Positions 32,842 through 43,633 are shown, counted from the first letter of the stretch. The stretch: DNA of 64,000 bases from Fasciola hepatica (GCA_948099385.1 CANUEZ040000068.1:1713001-1777000), one strand, 5' to 3'. A program made the numbers and translations. Notes: generated by a model from the sequence alone, not told the origin.

Positions 32842-33120
32842 ATGACTCTGAGAGAGCCCGTGTCGCAATGTGTTTGGGCCGCTAATAACCAAGAGATCAA
32901 GACGTTGGGTGTTGCTAGCCCCACTCGTAGTATTGGCCGCCAGGATATTGCCCACCAAGCCGTAGTGGTAGGATATTTACCTTGCGAAGCCATCCCTTGT
33001 GTAGACTTATCAACCCGGCAGCAGCATCTCTAAAATTTGGGGGCCAGGATTTTCGATGCTGCAAGAAGGCAGGTTGACTATCGACCTACAGCAAACGTCC
33101 AAGTACCAGAGGACTTCTAA
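32842..33120 (+). pseudogene. Gypsy aspartic protease C-terminal part, arm 1
   Basis: The frame from 32842 reads AANNQEIKTLGVAS, IGRQDIAHQAVVVGYLPCEAIPCVDL and, after a stop, DAARRQVDYRPT. This is the flap and C-terminal strand of a gypsy retropepsin (usual pattern: I-G-x-D-F/L at the end). The active-site DTGA turn that should precede it is not legible. Immediately downstream comes the reverse transcriptase. Confidence 0.6.
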
Positions 33121-33179
33121 GTGTTAGCAGTTGGGGAGACTTAACCCCGGAACAACTGGACAAAATGGGTAACGAGTCA

Positions 33180-34075
33180 GAGATCACTTCTTGTGGGGAA
33201 TGAGTAAAGCTGATAAAATTACTGACCGGCAAACTAGAGGGTTTTTCATGGTCTCAAGCAGCACTAAGACCTGCAAGGTTAGTTAAGGGCCACTTAAATA
33301 CGGGAGGCCAATCAAGCAACCGTTTGGACGAATTGCCGCACACTATCAGAAGCAAGTAGAAAACATAGCTGGGGAAACGTTGGATAATCGCGTCATCTGT
33401 CCGTCATTTTTAATTTGACCCTTCGCGGTAGTGATGGTAAAAGGAAGGACGGGACCCCAAGGCTGTGCGTTGGTCGAAGACCGTTGAATGACATCACAAA
33501 GAAGGACTCCTCCCCCGTACCCCGTATCGACGAAGCACCGGAGACCTTAGTGGGATCTGGGTACCTTTCAACCGTGGATCAGGCGTTGGGATACCGGCAG
33601 GTGCATGTTAGCTTAAAGGACCGGGTGGAAACGGCTTTCGTGATTCCGTCTGATTTGTACGAGTTTCAAGTCATGCCGTTCGGTTTATTCAATGCTCCCG
33701 CTACGTTTCACCTCCTGGTGCAGGAAGTGTGGGGCAACCTTGGACCGACGAAATGCTTTGTATATCTGGAAGATATTATCTTTCATAGTCAGACCTTCAA
33801 GGGTCACCTCGAAAAGTTACAACGCATATTCGAATGGTTGCAGACGGCAGGCTTGCGGCCTAAACCAAGCAAATGCCATTGCTTGCAGTCAACAGCTTCA
33901 TACTTTGGATGATTTGTATGCCACGAGGGGACTCATACGGATCCAGAAAACTGTCGAACACATCCAACAATGGCCGGCCCCTAGCAATGTGGACGGAGTA
34001 AGAAGTTTCATTGATTTGGCTTCACGTCACAGATTAACCGTAAGTGGTTTTGCCACAGTTGCAGCCCCATAACAC
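33180..34075 (+). pseudogene. Gypsy reverse transcriptase, arm 1 (YLED catalytic box)
   Basis: The frame 33415-33912 carries RLCVGRRPLNDITKKDSSPVPRIDE, LSTVDQALGYRQV (first catalytic site, with the Asp kept in TVDQA), FQVMPFGLFNAPATFHLLVQ, and CFVYLEDIIFHS near 33755-33785, where the usual YLDD is YLED. A stop ends it at TASYFG, and the thumb continues in another frame (EKTVEHIQQWPAPSNVDGVRSFIDLASRHR) up to 34072. It differs from the CsRn1-like element at 4-7.9 kb and belongs to another gypsy lineage. Confidence 0.9.
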
Positions 34076-34129
34076 CGTTCGACCGCGAAGAGGCGTCGGT
34101 TCCGTTGGGCGGGGCAATGTAATAATTCC

Positions 34130-34640
34130 TTTTAGTAACTCAAAGAGGCCTTGGTCAACTCACCTGTATTGGCCTCACTGGTAATTTATGCGGAAGATGA
34201 ACCGTTAGTTCCAAACAAGGATGCTAGTGGGACGGGAGTTAATACAGAATCGTCTCAGAAGCAAAACAATATAGAGTGAGTCGTAGTCTGACGGCATGGG
34301 AAAACTGTTGCACAACACAAGGCGCGATGTTGGCAACAGTACACTTTTTGTCTCATTTCCCCCGCAACCTACTGGGAAAATCATTTATCTTTTGAACCGA
34401 TCATCAGGCACCGGTTTTGTAGCAGTCGTTCACAAATGCTGCTGGTCAAGTTGTCAGGTGTCCAAAAAAGTCGCTGGAGTGCCGGTTTCAATTTATTCAC
34501 CGCCCGAAGCGCAGTCATCACAGCGCGAATGCCTCGTCAAGACGACCTGTCAGAGCACATGGACAGTGTCTCACTTGCTCCATCGTTCGCATACCGGCTT
34601 CTAAGCTGCGGGCCGAGCCGTCAGACGCCCGAAAGAAACA
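34130..34640 (+). pseudogene. Gypsy RNase H, arm 1
   Basis: Across shifted frames I read LATVHFLSHFPRNLLGKSFIF (standard L-L-A-V-V-x-F-L-x-H-F-x-x-Y-L-L-G-x-x-F), then TDHQAPVL after an in-frame stop, EGQV-like AAGQVVRCPKKS, FQFIHRPKRSHHSANASSRRP, where the usual HNADALSR has become HSANASSR. Stops interrupt it at least twice. The same breaks are present in arm 2. Confidence 0.8.
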
Positions 34641-34649
34641 CCAAATGCG

Positions 34650-35757
34650 GATCCAGAATTGAAGCTGATGTTTAGGCAAATCATCGAAGTAAGAACCAAA
34701 CTTACAGTAGAAGAAATGGCTTGTAGCAGTTATGAAGCAATTTACCCATGGAATACATGGAGGAACTTATTGATGCTGGATGGTATCACTCACTTTCGAC
34801 ACGGCTCTACATATACTCACAGAATCTTGATGCCTCAGACAGTGGTCGCGACTGTACTTTCGGAGACGCGTGGGAAACTTGGGCATACGACCCAAAAAAA
34901 GATGCCAGTGGCGGTACGACAGGGATTTCGGTGCCCACATCAAATTCGAGATATCTTTGATTTTTCAACACCTGGGGCTTGCGCCTTGGGTTTAGATCGC
35001 CCGGGTCATGTAACGGGGCTTCTTTATTGCCCATGAAAACGGGTTATCCAGATGAATGAACAGACATCGATGGCACTGGCTAGCTACCAGCAACCGTCAA
35101 GGAAAAGCGATATATTTCAGTTATGATCGACTATTTTACCAAATAGTGCCAGACCGAAACTCCTGCAAGAGTTGACTCGAGGACGATGGCTCCAGCGATT
35201 GTGGGTTTTGCATTGTTCAGTGGGAAGCGCCGTTATGTATGCACATTGGCCAAGATTCCAAATTCGAGATTCCTTTTCTAGCCAACCTCTGCCAAATTCT
35301 TGGCACAAAAACTCGGACTACGCCGCACGACTCACAATGGAACTGGCTGGTGGAAACAAGCAATCAACCTCTCAAAAGCTCCCTGGAGACTGTCGCAGAA
35401 CGCAGGATTGATTATTTTTTAGATGTTAAGATACCGACGTGCTTGTTGGCCTACCATGCACCAATTTATGCAGCCACCGGCCAGTCTATACATTTGGTGG
35501 TAACTGGGTGACAGATTTGACCACCAAGTGATTTGACGGTCCCAAACTCAGCAGGGGAGATGCTGACCTATAGCCGACATGTGACGGGGTTGAATTGGAC
35601 CTTGGAAAACGGTCATGAAGTAGCCCAAATTCACCTGAAGACGGCTCGGCGTCACCAGAAAAGTTTTATGATAGGAGCGTGCATGGCAAGCCAGTGCGAC
35701 CCGGAGGAGAAGTATGGTTGACAGTCGCGGAATCACTTACTGTCCTGAATGGGCACT
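34650..35757 (+). pseudogene. Gypsy integrase, arm 1
   Basis: The zinc domain is faint (34659-35036). The core is best seen at 35239-35511: HIGQDSKFEIPFLANLCQILG (the second catalytic region, with the usual DQG-x-x-FE changed to GQDSKFE), TRTTPHDSQWNWLVE (usual TTPYHPQ-x-N-G-x-VER), with the Glu kept, and PTCLLAYHAPIYAATGQS. The C-terminal part reads GKPVRPGGEVWLTVAESL over 35683-35745, so the coding region runs past the end of the near-identical arm at 35722. The arm therefore ends inside the gene. Confidence 0.8.
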
Positions 35758-36600
35758 GGGACTCTTTCTGAAATTTTCATATAAACTAATTCCGGATTAA
35801 ATCTGTTGGTGTGGCTCGGCGAACAAAATTACCTCTCATAATCTGGCTATGGACGGAGTGTAAATTACCATGGCAGTCTGAAGCAGTAGAGCCATGGGAT
35901 ATGATAAGTAGAATTGCCAGCTCCATAGAATGTGGTTTGATTCTGCAACGCTTTCCCATGTAATAACACTCAACGACCCACGCAATTTCTCATGGCCGGC
36001 AGTCGTCAGCAAAGCGAAAGTTCAAAGGAAAGCCTCTATGCGAAAGACACCGAAGCATGATAAGACCTGTTATACTAGAACTATTTGGTTGTAAGTATGT
36101 GATGCAACAATATTCATGTGTAAACAGGCCTTCGAGTTTGATGGAGAATGCAGTCTTAAGTTGAGCACTCACCGAAAGGGCGCAAATTTTCATATGATGT
36201 AATTTGAACGAATATCCAACCAAAAGAGCTCGACGTTGTACACTGAGGTCTGCTTCCCGGGAAAAAGGTGTAAACTTACGAACTGATGCCCTGTTCAGCA
36301 GACGATGATTGTTCTAAGAAGAATACGTTTCCCATTTTTCCGAGAGCAATCTTCCGCGGACGTACGAGAAAATGAACCCGAGCGGTTCCCAGAAGGCCAA
36401 AAGTGGGTTTCTCCACAAATAATAGGAAATTTATCAACTACCCAGGCAACACTCGACTTATCTGATTACGGAATTCACATAGGAAACATTGTTCTTTCCT
36501 TCCTATAGGAGACCCGAGAAACTCTCGAGAGTCTACCTGTGCTGCTTGGGACATCGTTTGTACTGAATCAATTCCCCTGTTGATGTGTTTTATACACTTG
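35723..36600. other. Palindrome spacer, left part
   Basis: This follows the integrase of arm 1, so its 3' LTR is expected here, but I could not match it with the segment at 31700-31984. Nothing else is recognised. A 67-codon frame (36305-36508) has no motif. Confidence 0.3.
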
Positions 36601-36639
36601 CCTTTGAAGCCGCTTTATGGAAGCAGGCTGACTCACATT

Positions 36640-37000
36640 TCCTCTGATAGATTCGGTGTGGTAATCCTCCATAATCCCACCTTTATTGGCCTTACAGCTT
36701 TGCGCGATATTTCATTGTCATCCATTTGATAAAGAGGGCGGTCCATGAGTCTGAAAAATATAGTCACACAAGTTCGAGCACTCAGTGGCAACACGAGATT
36801 GGCCGCAATGGGAGAAGGAGCCGATGAATCAGAAAGACTGTATTAGCAAAGTATGGCACAAAGTGAGATACAGATCAAAACCACAAGTGTGGAGTCAGTG
36901 TTCTTTTGGGGTATCTATGCAGCTCGGGGACGGGTCAGCTTCAAAGCCTCAGCGGCTGATGCAACCCCGCTTTGCCAGCAATCTATCGTCCGGGAGTGAT
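36640..37000 (-). repeat. Candidate gypsy 3' LTR of the arm 2 element
   Basis: About 36740-36925 aligns with 41090-41290 (plus strand in both), part of the putative 5' LTR in arm 2. Landmarks include gtctgaaaaatatagtcac, acacgagattgg, gactgtatta, gatcaaaacc and gagtcagtgt. Identity is only about 70-75 percent by eye, far below that of the arms. Its position behind the arm 2 integrase (which ends near 37320) fits a 3' LTR. Confidence 0.6.
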
Positions 37001-37307
37001 CTAAAGGGCATCTGAAAGGAAGGCGGAAAGGCAGAATGGTTAACTGAATCAAGACAGTGCACAAAACTGCGCCCTCCGCCAAAAGATCAAATACCGGCCC
37101 CGGAGCGGCTATCCAAACTACCTCTGCCACCTGCGGATCAACCTGATCTCTGAAGTGCGATGGGCTGAGTCGATGATAGGGGCTTCGGCCAGCCAAAGAA
37201 TTCCACCAACCTCTCATATTCCGGATAGGCACCACATTTTAATGTACGTCACACGCATGGACGAAGATACGTACCGAAGAAAAACGGTCCGTTTAATCGA
37301 TGCTTCG

Positions 37308-38415
37308 GACTCGCAGGCATATCGAGAAGCGATTTCGCCACAGTCAACCATACTTCTCCTCCGGGTCGCACTGGCTTGCCATGCACGCTCCTATCATAAA
37401 ACTTTTCTGGTGACGCCGAGCCGTCTTCAGGTGAATTTGGGCTACTTCATGACCGTTTTCCAAGGTCCAATTCAACCCCGTTACATGTCGACTATAGGTC
37501 AGCATCTCCCCTGCTGAGTTTGGGACCGTCAAATCACTTGGTGGTCAAATCTGTCACCCAGTTACCACCAAATGTATAGACTGGCCGGTGGCTGCATAAA
37601 TTGGTGCATGGTAGGCCAACAAGCACGTCGGTATCTTAACATCTAAAAAATAATCAATCCTGCGTTCTGCGACAGTCTCCAGGGAGCTTTTGAGAGGTTG
37701 ATTGCTTGTTTCCACCAGCCAGTTCCATTGTGAGTCGTGCGGCGTAGTCCGAGTTTTTGTGCCAAGAATTTGGCAGAGGTTGGCTAGAAAAGGAATCTCG
37801 AATTTGGAATCTTGGCCAATGTGCATACATAACGGCGCTTCCCACTGAACAATGCAAAACCCACAATCGCTGGAGCCATCGTCCTCGAGTCAACTCTTGC
37901 AGGAGTTTCGGTCTGGCACTATTTGGTAAAATAGTCGATCATAACTGAAATATATCGCTTTTCCTTGACGGTTGCTGGTAGCTAGCCAGTGCCATCGATG
38001 TCTGTTCATTCATCTGGATAACCCGTTTTCATGGGCAATAAAGAAGCCCCGTTACATGACCCGGGCGATCTAAACCCAAGGCGCAAGCCCCAGGTGTTGA
38101 AAAATCAAAGATATCTCGAATTTGATGTGGGCACCGAAATCCCTGTCGTACCGCCACTGGCATCTTTTTTTGGGTCGTATGCCCAAGTTTCCCACGCGTC
38201 TCCGAAAGTACAGTCGCGACCACTGTCTGAGGCATCAAGATTCTGTGAGTATATGTAGAGCCGTGTCGAAAGTGAGTGATACCATCCAGCATCAATAAGT
38301 TCCTCCATGTATTCCATGGGTAAATTGCTTCATAACTGCTACAAGCCATTTCTTCTACTGTAAGTTTGGTTCTTACTTCGATGATTTGCCTAAACATCAG
38401 CTTCAATTCTGGATC
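37308..38415 (-). pseudogene. Gypsy integrase, arm 2
   Basis: It mirrors the arm 1 integrase down to position 37343 and then diverges. The frame continues GEVWLTVAKSLLDMP in this copy versus GEVWLTVAESLTVL in arm 1. So the protein C-terminus is homologous but clearly diverged just outside the near-identical tract. After about 37300 no conserved integrase sequence remains. Confidence 0.8.
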
Positions 38416-38424
38416 CGCATTTGG

Positions 38425-38935
38425 TGTTTCTTTCGGGCGTCTGACGGCTCGGCCCGCAGCTTAGAAGCCGGCATGCAAACGATGGAGCAAGTGAGACACT
38501 GTCCATGTGCTCTGACAGGTCGTCTTGACGAGGCATTCGCGCTGTGATGACTGCGCTTCGGGCGGTGAATAAATTGAAACCGGCACTCCAGCGACTTTTT
38601 TGGACACCTGACAACTTGACCAGCAGCATTTGTGAACGACTGCTACAAAACCGGTGCCTGATGATCGGTTCAAAAGATAAATGATTTTCCCAGTAGGTTG
38701 CGGGGGAAATGAGACAAAAAGTGTACTGTTGCCAACATCGCGCCTTGTGTTGTGCAACAGTTTTCCCATGCCGTCAGACTACGACTCACTCTATATTGTT
38801 TTGCTTCTGAGACGATTCTGTATTAACTCCCGTCCCACTAGCATCCTTGTTTGGAACTAACGGTTCATCTTCCGCATAAATTACCAGTGAGGCCAATACA
38901 GGTGAGTTGACCAAGGCCTCTTTGAGTTACTAAAA
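38425..38935 (-). pseudogene. Gypsy RNase H, arm 2
   Basis: Mirror copy of 34130-34640 with the same stops. Two residue changes are visible near its end (Ser to Leu and Thr to Ala, within the segment mirrored at 34585-34604). Confidence 0.8.
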
Positions 38936-38989
38936 GGAATTATTACATTGCCCCGCCCAACGGAACCGACGCCTCTTCGCGGTCGAACG

Positions 38990-39885
38990 GTGTTATGGGG
39001 CTGCAACTGTGGCAAAACCACTTACGGTTAATCTGTGACGTGAAGCCAAATCAATGAAACTTCTTACTCCGTCCACATTGCTAGGGGCCGGCCATTGTTG
39101 GATGTGTTCGACAGTTTTCTGGATCCGTATGAGTCCCCTCGTGGCATACAAATCATCCAAAGTATGAAGCTGTTGACTGCAAGCAATGGCATTTGCTTGG
39201 TTTAGGCCGCAAGCCTGCCGTCTGCAACCATTCGAATATGCGTTGTAACTTTTCGAGGTGACCCTTGAAGGTCTGACTATGAAAGATAATATCTTCCAGA
39301 TATACAAAGCATTTCGTCGGTCCAAGGTTGCCCCACACTTCCTGCACCAGGAGGTGAAACGTAGCGGGAGCATTGAATAAACCGAACGGCATGACTTGAA
39401 ACTCGTACAAATCAGACGGAATCACGAAAGCCGTTTCCACCCGGTCCTTTAAGCTAACATGCACCTGCCGGTATCCCAACGCCTGATCCACGGTTGAAAG
39501 GTACCCAGATCCCACTAAGGTCTCCGGTGCTTCGTCGATACGGGGTACGGGGGAGGAGTCCTTCTTTGTGATGTCATTCAACGGTCTTCGACCAACGCAC
39601 AGCCTTGGGGTCCCGTCCTTCCTTTTACCATCACTACCGCGAAGGGTCAAATTAAAAATGACGGACAGATGACGCGATTATCCAACGTTTCCCCAGCTAT
39701 GTTTTCTACTTGCTTCTGATAGTGTGCAGCAATTCGTCCAAACGGTTGCTTGATTGGCCTCCCGTATTTAAGTGGCCCTTAACTAACCTTGCAGGTCTTA
39801 GTGCTGCTTGAGACCATGAAAAACCCTCTAGTTTGCCGGTCAGTAATTTTATCAGCTTTACTCATTCCCCACAAGAAGTGATCTC
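38990..39885 (-). pseudogene. Gypsy reverse transcriptase, arm 2
   Basis: The 165-codon frame 39650-39153 is identical in translation to the arm 1 copy, including the YLED box and the stop after TASYFG. The thumb follows in the same shifted frame. Evidence for function and lineage is as given for 33180-34075. What matters here is that both copies carry the same inactivating changes, so they are copies of one dead element. Confidence 0.9.
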
Positions 39886-39944
39886 TGACTCGTTACCCAT
39901 TTTGTCCAGTTGTTCCGGGGTTAAGTCTCCCCAACTGCTAACAC

Positions 39945-40223
39945 TTAGAAGTCCTCTGGTACTTGGACGTTTGCTGTAGGTCGATAGTCAACCTGCCTTC
40001 TTGCAGCATCGAAAATCCTGGCCCCCAAATTTTAGAGATGCTGCTGCCGGGTTGATAAGTCTACACAAGGGATGGCTTCGCAAGGTAAATATCCTACCAC
40101 TACGGCTTGGTGGGCAATATCCTGGCGGCCAATACTACGAGTGGGGCTAGCAACACCCAACGTCTTGATCTCTTGGTTATTAGCGGCCCAAACACATTGC
40201 GACACGGGCTCTCTCAGAGTCAT
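39945..40223 (-). pseudogene. Gypsy protease part, arm 2
   Basis: Mirror copy of 32842-33120 with an identical 63-codon frame from 40223 to 40032 and the same stop after it. Confidence 0.6.
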
Positions 40224-41063
40224 CGTAGGTTTCTGCCGTACTCAGGCAAAGCTGGAATCAACGGATGCAGAACTGACGTGGGAAAACTCACTTATAGTCC
40301 CGTCATATTATTTTGCAGTCACGTTTGCGTATTCCGTTCGTTCGCCTGTGGCCAACGTCCCGCCTGTGAACGTCTCTCGCTTCTGGTAATATGAGCCCCT
40401 CGCTGGTTGGTCGCTGTGACGGCTGCCAAGATGAAAGTGTCCTGTGAACTCCTCGGAGATAGTTGTACGTCGGCTGCTGGTTTTGCCCCCCTTTCGACAG
40501 TCTCTAGCAGGTTTCCCGGTGGGTCGATTGCAAACATCACCCTGAAAGCTACCGGGTTCATGTTGTCCGTAAACCTGCGGGGTATCGTCTTCTCCCTCAC
40601 TGAGGGGTAATACTCAATGGGGCTTGATGGGCAATTTTCCCCAACTCCCCTGAATACTGTCAAACTCTTCTGATTTTCGGATGCGGTGGCGGAACTTGTT
40701 TTCCGGCTCACTCATGGTTTTCTGGGGGGCCACAATTTTTCGCAGAGTTGAAAAAGTCTCCTCGCTGACCCCTCGCTTGGGGTTATCTTCGTGGACGAAG
40801 CATAACGCATTCCGGCTCAGCAGTGGCAACGGAGTGTACCGGCGATGATTGGGTTCACGTAGTTCCAACTGCGGGACATTCTAACCTATCGAATATCAGA
40901 ATCACCACCGATGCCAAGTTTGTCAGGTGTGGGCACGGACACACGTACTGACTTAGCCCAGACCGACCTAACCGCAACAGTGCATTGAACAACATATTGA
41001 TCACAACGGCGGAAGCATTAGATTTTGGTTTCTCAGAATTCATCTTTGTGCCATCTATTGAGA

Positions 41064-41380
41064 TCCCATCACTGTCACCAATTTGGTAATATACAAAGTG
41101 ATCTTTGAGTATGAAAAATCTAGTCACGGAACCAAACAAAGATTGGCAACGTGAGATTGGACGCAATAAAACACGGCGTCGGTGAATCAATGAGACTGTA
41201 TAAGCGCATTACGACACAACGTGAGACAAAGATCGAAACCGCAAGTTAAGAGTCAGTGTCCCTCGAAAGTATCTGCAGAAACCTGGAGATGGCTGAGATT
41301 TTTTGTGTAAATTCACGACCAAAAATTAACGTAGACAAAAAACTATTTGCACTTAGCTCTAAGAAGTTCGTATGTTGTTC
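41064..41380 (-). repeat. Candidate gypsy 5' LTR end and primer site, arm 2
   Basis: Mirror of 31685-32001. Its plus-strand sequence at 41090-41290 aligns with the spacer at 36740-36925 in the same orientation, as the two LTRs of one element would. The primer-site candidate is at 41064-41080. Confidence 0.55.
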
Positions 41381-42164
41381 GATGCCACAGGGCTGCGTGT
41401 TGTTTGTCTGCTTGTTGTAGGGACAATTGATTTCCGCCAAGTGAAAAGTACATTTCCGATTGTTCCTCTCGTGGACAGTTGAAATCTTGGCTCCCTCAGC
41501 GTCCGGTGTCATTCCCAAAAGTAAACTTGGACGAAGCTGTTTCAATACGAGCCGTTGTTCAATTATTTCACCGTTTTCCACCGTCTTTTGGTGCGCGTCG
41601 GAACTTTTGGCTTGTTGTCCGTTCCTTAAGCCACTCTCGGAATCTAATTAGAACGTGGCATCCGGAGTACTAACATGATGGGCCCTTTGTCTTTCTTTCT
41701 TTGTAGATCCTCGGGTACTGGTGTATCTTTTTCTGAATTTCACTCGGTGGCAACGCAATATTTTCTACCAGTTTTTTGCATTGTTTCACTACGCTGGTAT
41801 TTCTTCTTTCGGATAGCTTTAGTTTTTATGCCATTTGCAATATAGGCGTCTCTGAACCTTTTGCCTCTGAGGTAAATGCGCCCGCCATTCCGTTCGCGCA
41901 GCTCGGGGAAAGTAATCCTTGAATTTAGTTTTCTCAGGTAAAATAAAAGTTTGCTCTGCGCAGTGTGACCGCAAAAATTTGTAGGTTTTCTCATGCGGTC
42001 GCAGTTTTCCGTCCACGCCTCGTTGGCGGAGTACAGGATGTGTCGGACCCAGAAGAACCCATCTCCTAGGACCGAATAAAAGCAGTGGTCATCTGCCGGA
42101 TCGAAATGTCTGACAGACAGCGAATTGCCCGTTTGTTCGCCGACATTAGGCATGGAAATGACCA

Positions 42165-42402
42165 ATCTTCGCCTTTTGCATCGGCACATGCGAATTCTCC
42201 CAAGAACTGCGAAGATCGCCAATAAGCTACTGGAAGTGCTTTGGCCCCTACGTTTTCCCGGCTCAAGTGATGAGGCTCTTTGTTTGTTCACCGAAGAACT
42301 TCTCAAAATGCTTGCCAATACAGCCGACGAATCAGGGACAGCTTGCAAGCCAAGTGCCAGCCAAGCGATTTCGTCACAAGCTGAGTCTGTTTTTGCCTCT
42401 TA
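42165..42402 (+). pseudogene. CsRn1-like gypsy gag fragment
   Basis: On the plus strand the frame reads LLHRHMRILPRTAKIANKLLE, VLWPLRFPG and MLANTADESGTACK. The pattern matches the gag core of CsRn1-like elements (LL-R-MR-L-x7-LL-x-x-LW-LQRLP, then LA-x-x-ADR). It starts exactly where arm 2 ends, so the junction cut off its N-terminal half. The following stretch to about 42660 probably held the CHCC finger, now unreadable. Confidence 0.65.
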
Positions 42403-42659
42403 AACGGCCACTGTGCACGGTCTTCTCAAAAGGGTCGAATCACTCATTGTGTCGGTAGTTGGAAGTTCAACCCAAGCATTATTCAACAGACGGTGGGGCC
42501 CAAAGAGATCTCCCCGCAGCTACAGTGTAAGAATTCCTGTTCAGCCCTCATCAACTGACTCACTTATTGGTTTTATCAGAATTGTCGTTCAAGGGCACTT
42601 TTTCGCACTCCGGCTCGTGCCACTGCCCCAGGCAGTCAGGGAAACGAGGATATTAGTGC

Positions 42660-42995
42660 TTGTCCGCGGAGGACCCTGCTGGTCGTGGTAGTCGCCTGAT
42701 CTACATTATCGACCATAACTCAGGGACAGGCATCTTGGTAGACACGGGAGCTGAGGTTAGTGTGCTCCCACTTTCAGGTCGAAGTACAGATAGGTACTCC
42801 TTCCTCAACTTACTTGCCGCTAACGGCACTTCTAAACCGACCCATGAGTAAATTTCGAAGGCCTTATATTTTGATCTTCGTTGCACTTTCCGTTGGATTT
42901 TCTTGGTCTCAGGCGTTCAGAAGGCCATACTTGGTACTGATTTTCTGCATCACTTTCAACTCTTGGTTGATTTTAGCCGCATATTTCCCCAATCG
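42660..42995 (+). pseudogene. CsRn1-like gypsy aspartic protease
   Basis: The frame 42660-42851 contains RLIYIIDHNSGTGILVDTGAEVSVLP with the DTGA active site. In a shifted frame (about 42860-42990) come the flap and C-terminal strands: TFRWIFLVSGVQKAILGTDFLHHFQLLVD, with the ILG-x-DF signature. One frameshift lies near 42850. The order gag-protease-reverse transcriptase on the plus strand shows one truncated element from 42165 to 43460. Confidence 0.85.
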
Positions 42996-43027
42996 GTCAA
43001 GCTCTACTCAAACTGACCGGTTCGCAT

Positions 43028-43460
43028 TTGTTCGGTGACTTACTAGATGCGTACCCAAAAGTTCTGCACCCATCGTCCGTACTAACCGCAGTACCCAGCT
43101 TGGTAGGGCGTCACAGTAGCGTATCAACCCCTCCAGTCTTGCCAGGGCGCATTAGCTTGCATTCAGTAAGCCCAAACTGGCCCGAGCTGAGTTCGAACGC
43201 ATGCTTCCAGCAGGCATTATTCGAGCAAAATAGTCCCTGTGCTTCGCCACTTCCCATGTTTCCCAAAGTGTCAGGCAATCGGCGGCCACATGAAGACTGG
43301 AGAGCTCTCAATGTTGCCTCTGTTCCAAATGAGCATCCCATCCCAGGTATTTAGGGGCATCAGAATCATCCTTGAAGGTGCTCGTGTTCTCCAAGACAGA
43401 TTTGGTTCATGCCCATCATCAGATTCCTAACGCAGATTGGGATACACCTGGGACCTTGGT
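43028..43460 (+). pseudogene. CsRn1-like gypsy reverse transcriptase, N-terminal part
   Basis: Legible pieces are a VTTAR-like region, SP--MVPK and the WRPHEDWRALN region, corresponding to the GDWRPCGDYRALN block. They are followed by VPNEHPIPGI and then, in a second frame, VFSKTDLVHAHHQIPNADWDTPGT, which corresponds to the first catalytic block (Asp kept in KTDL). The coding trace stops at about 43460, where a Pao LTR fragment starts, so the palm with YLDD is absent. Confidence 0.8.
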
Positions 43461-43465
43461 GTACC

Positions 43466-43592
43466 AACCGGTAGTACAAATTCCCCCCAGAAACACTGAA
43501 ATTTCATGTTTCCTTGATATTACTCGCTCACAAACACTATTTGTCTGTTTTTATACACTGTATGTTCCAATGAACCAACCCCTGTTTCCTCG
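43466..43592 (+). repeat. Pao LTR fragment
   Basis: Ccccagaaacactgaaatttcatgtttccttgatat-type sequence with ctcgctcacaaacactatttgtctgtt and gtatgttccaatgaacca matches the minus-strand LTR at about 24660-24770. It covers roughly 125 bases of the LTR middle, wedged between gypsy reverse transcriptase and LINE sequence, without LTR ends. Confidence 0.75.
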
Positions 43593-43633
43593 AGCCCAAT
43601 GTACTGCTTCGGGGGAGCCAGGATTCATTTACT

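Larger units (their letters stand above)
30884..35722 (+). repeat. Inverted-repeat arm 1 (about 4.84 kb)
   Basis: Every frame here is mirrored on the other strand at 73065 minus its coordinate (for example 33415-33912 with 39153-39650). Only about ten residue-level differences are visible over the arm. The symmetry point is 36532.5. Near-identity begins around 30900 and stops at 35722. Beyond each end the two sides still agree at about 12 of 16 bases and then part. The content is a dead gypsy element. Confidence 0.97.
37343..42181 (-). repeat. Inverted-repeat arm 2 (about 4.84 kb)
   Basis: This is the reverse complement of arm 1, with coordinates summing to 73065. It holds the same gypsy element on the minus strand: LTR end and primer site (41064-41380), gag traces (40310-41043), protease (39945-40223), reverse transcriptase (38990-39885), RNase H (38425-38935) and integrase (37343-38415). 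All stops and frameshifts that I can compare are shared with arm 1. Differences include one residue each near 34596, 32435, 32315, 31060 and 31270 (arm 1 numbering). Confidence 0.97.

Noticed and set aside
30884..42181. Palindrome explained by two independent insertions of one active element
   Set aside because: The arms share the same stops and frameshifts, which independent insertions of an active element would not.
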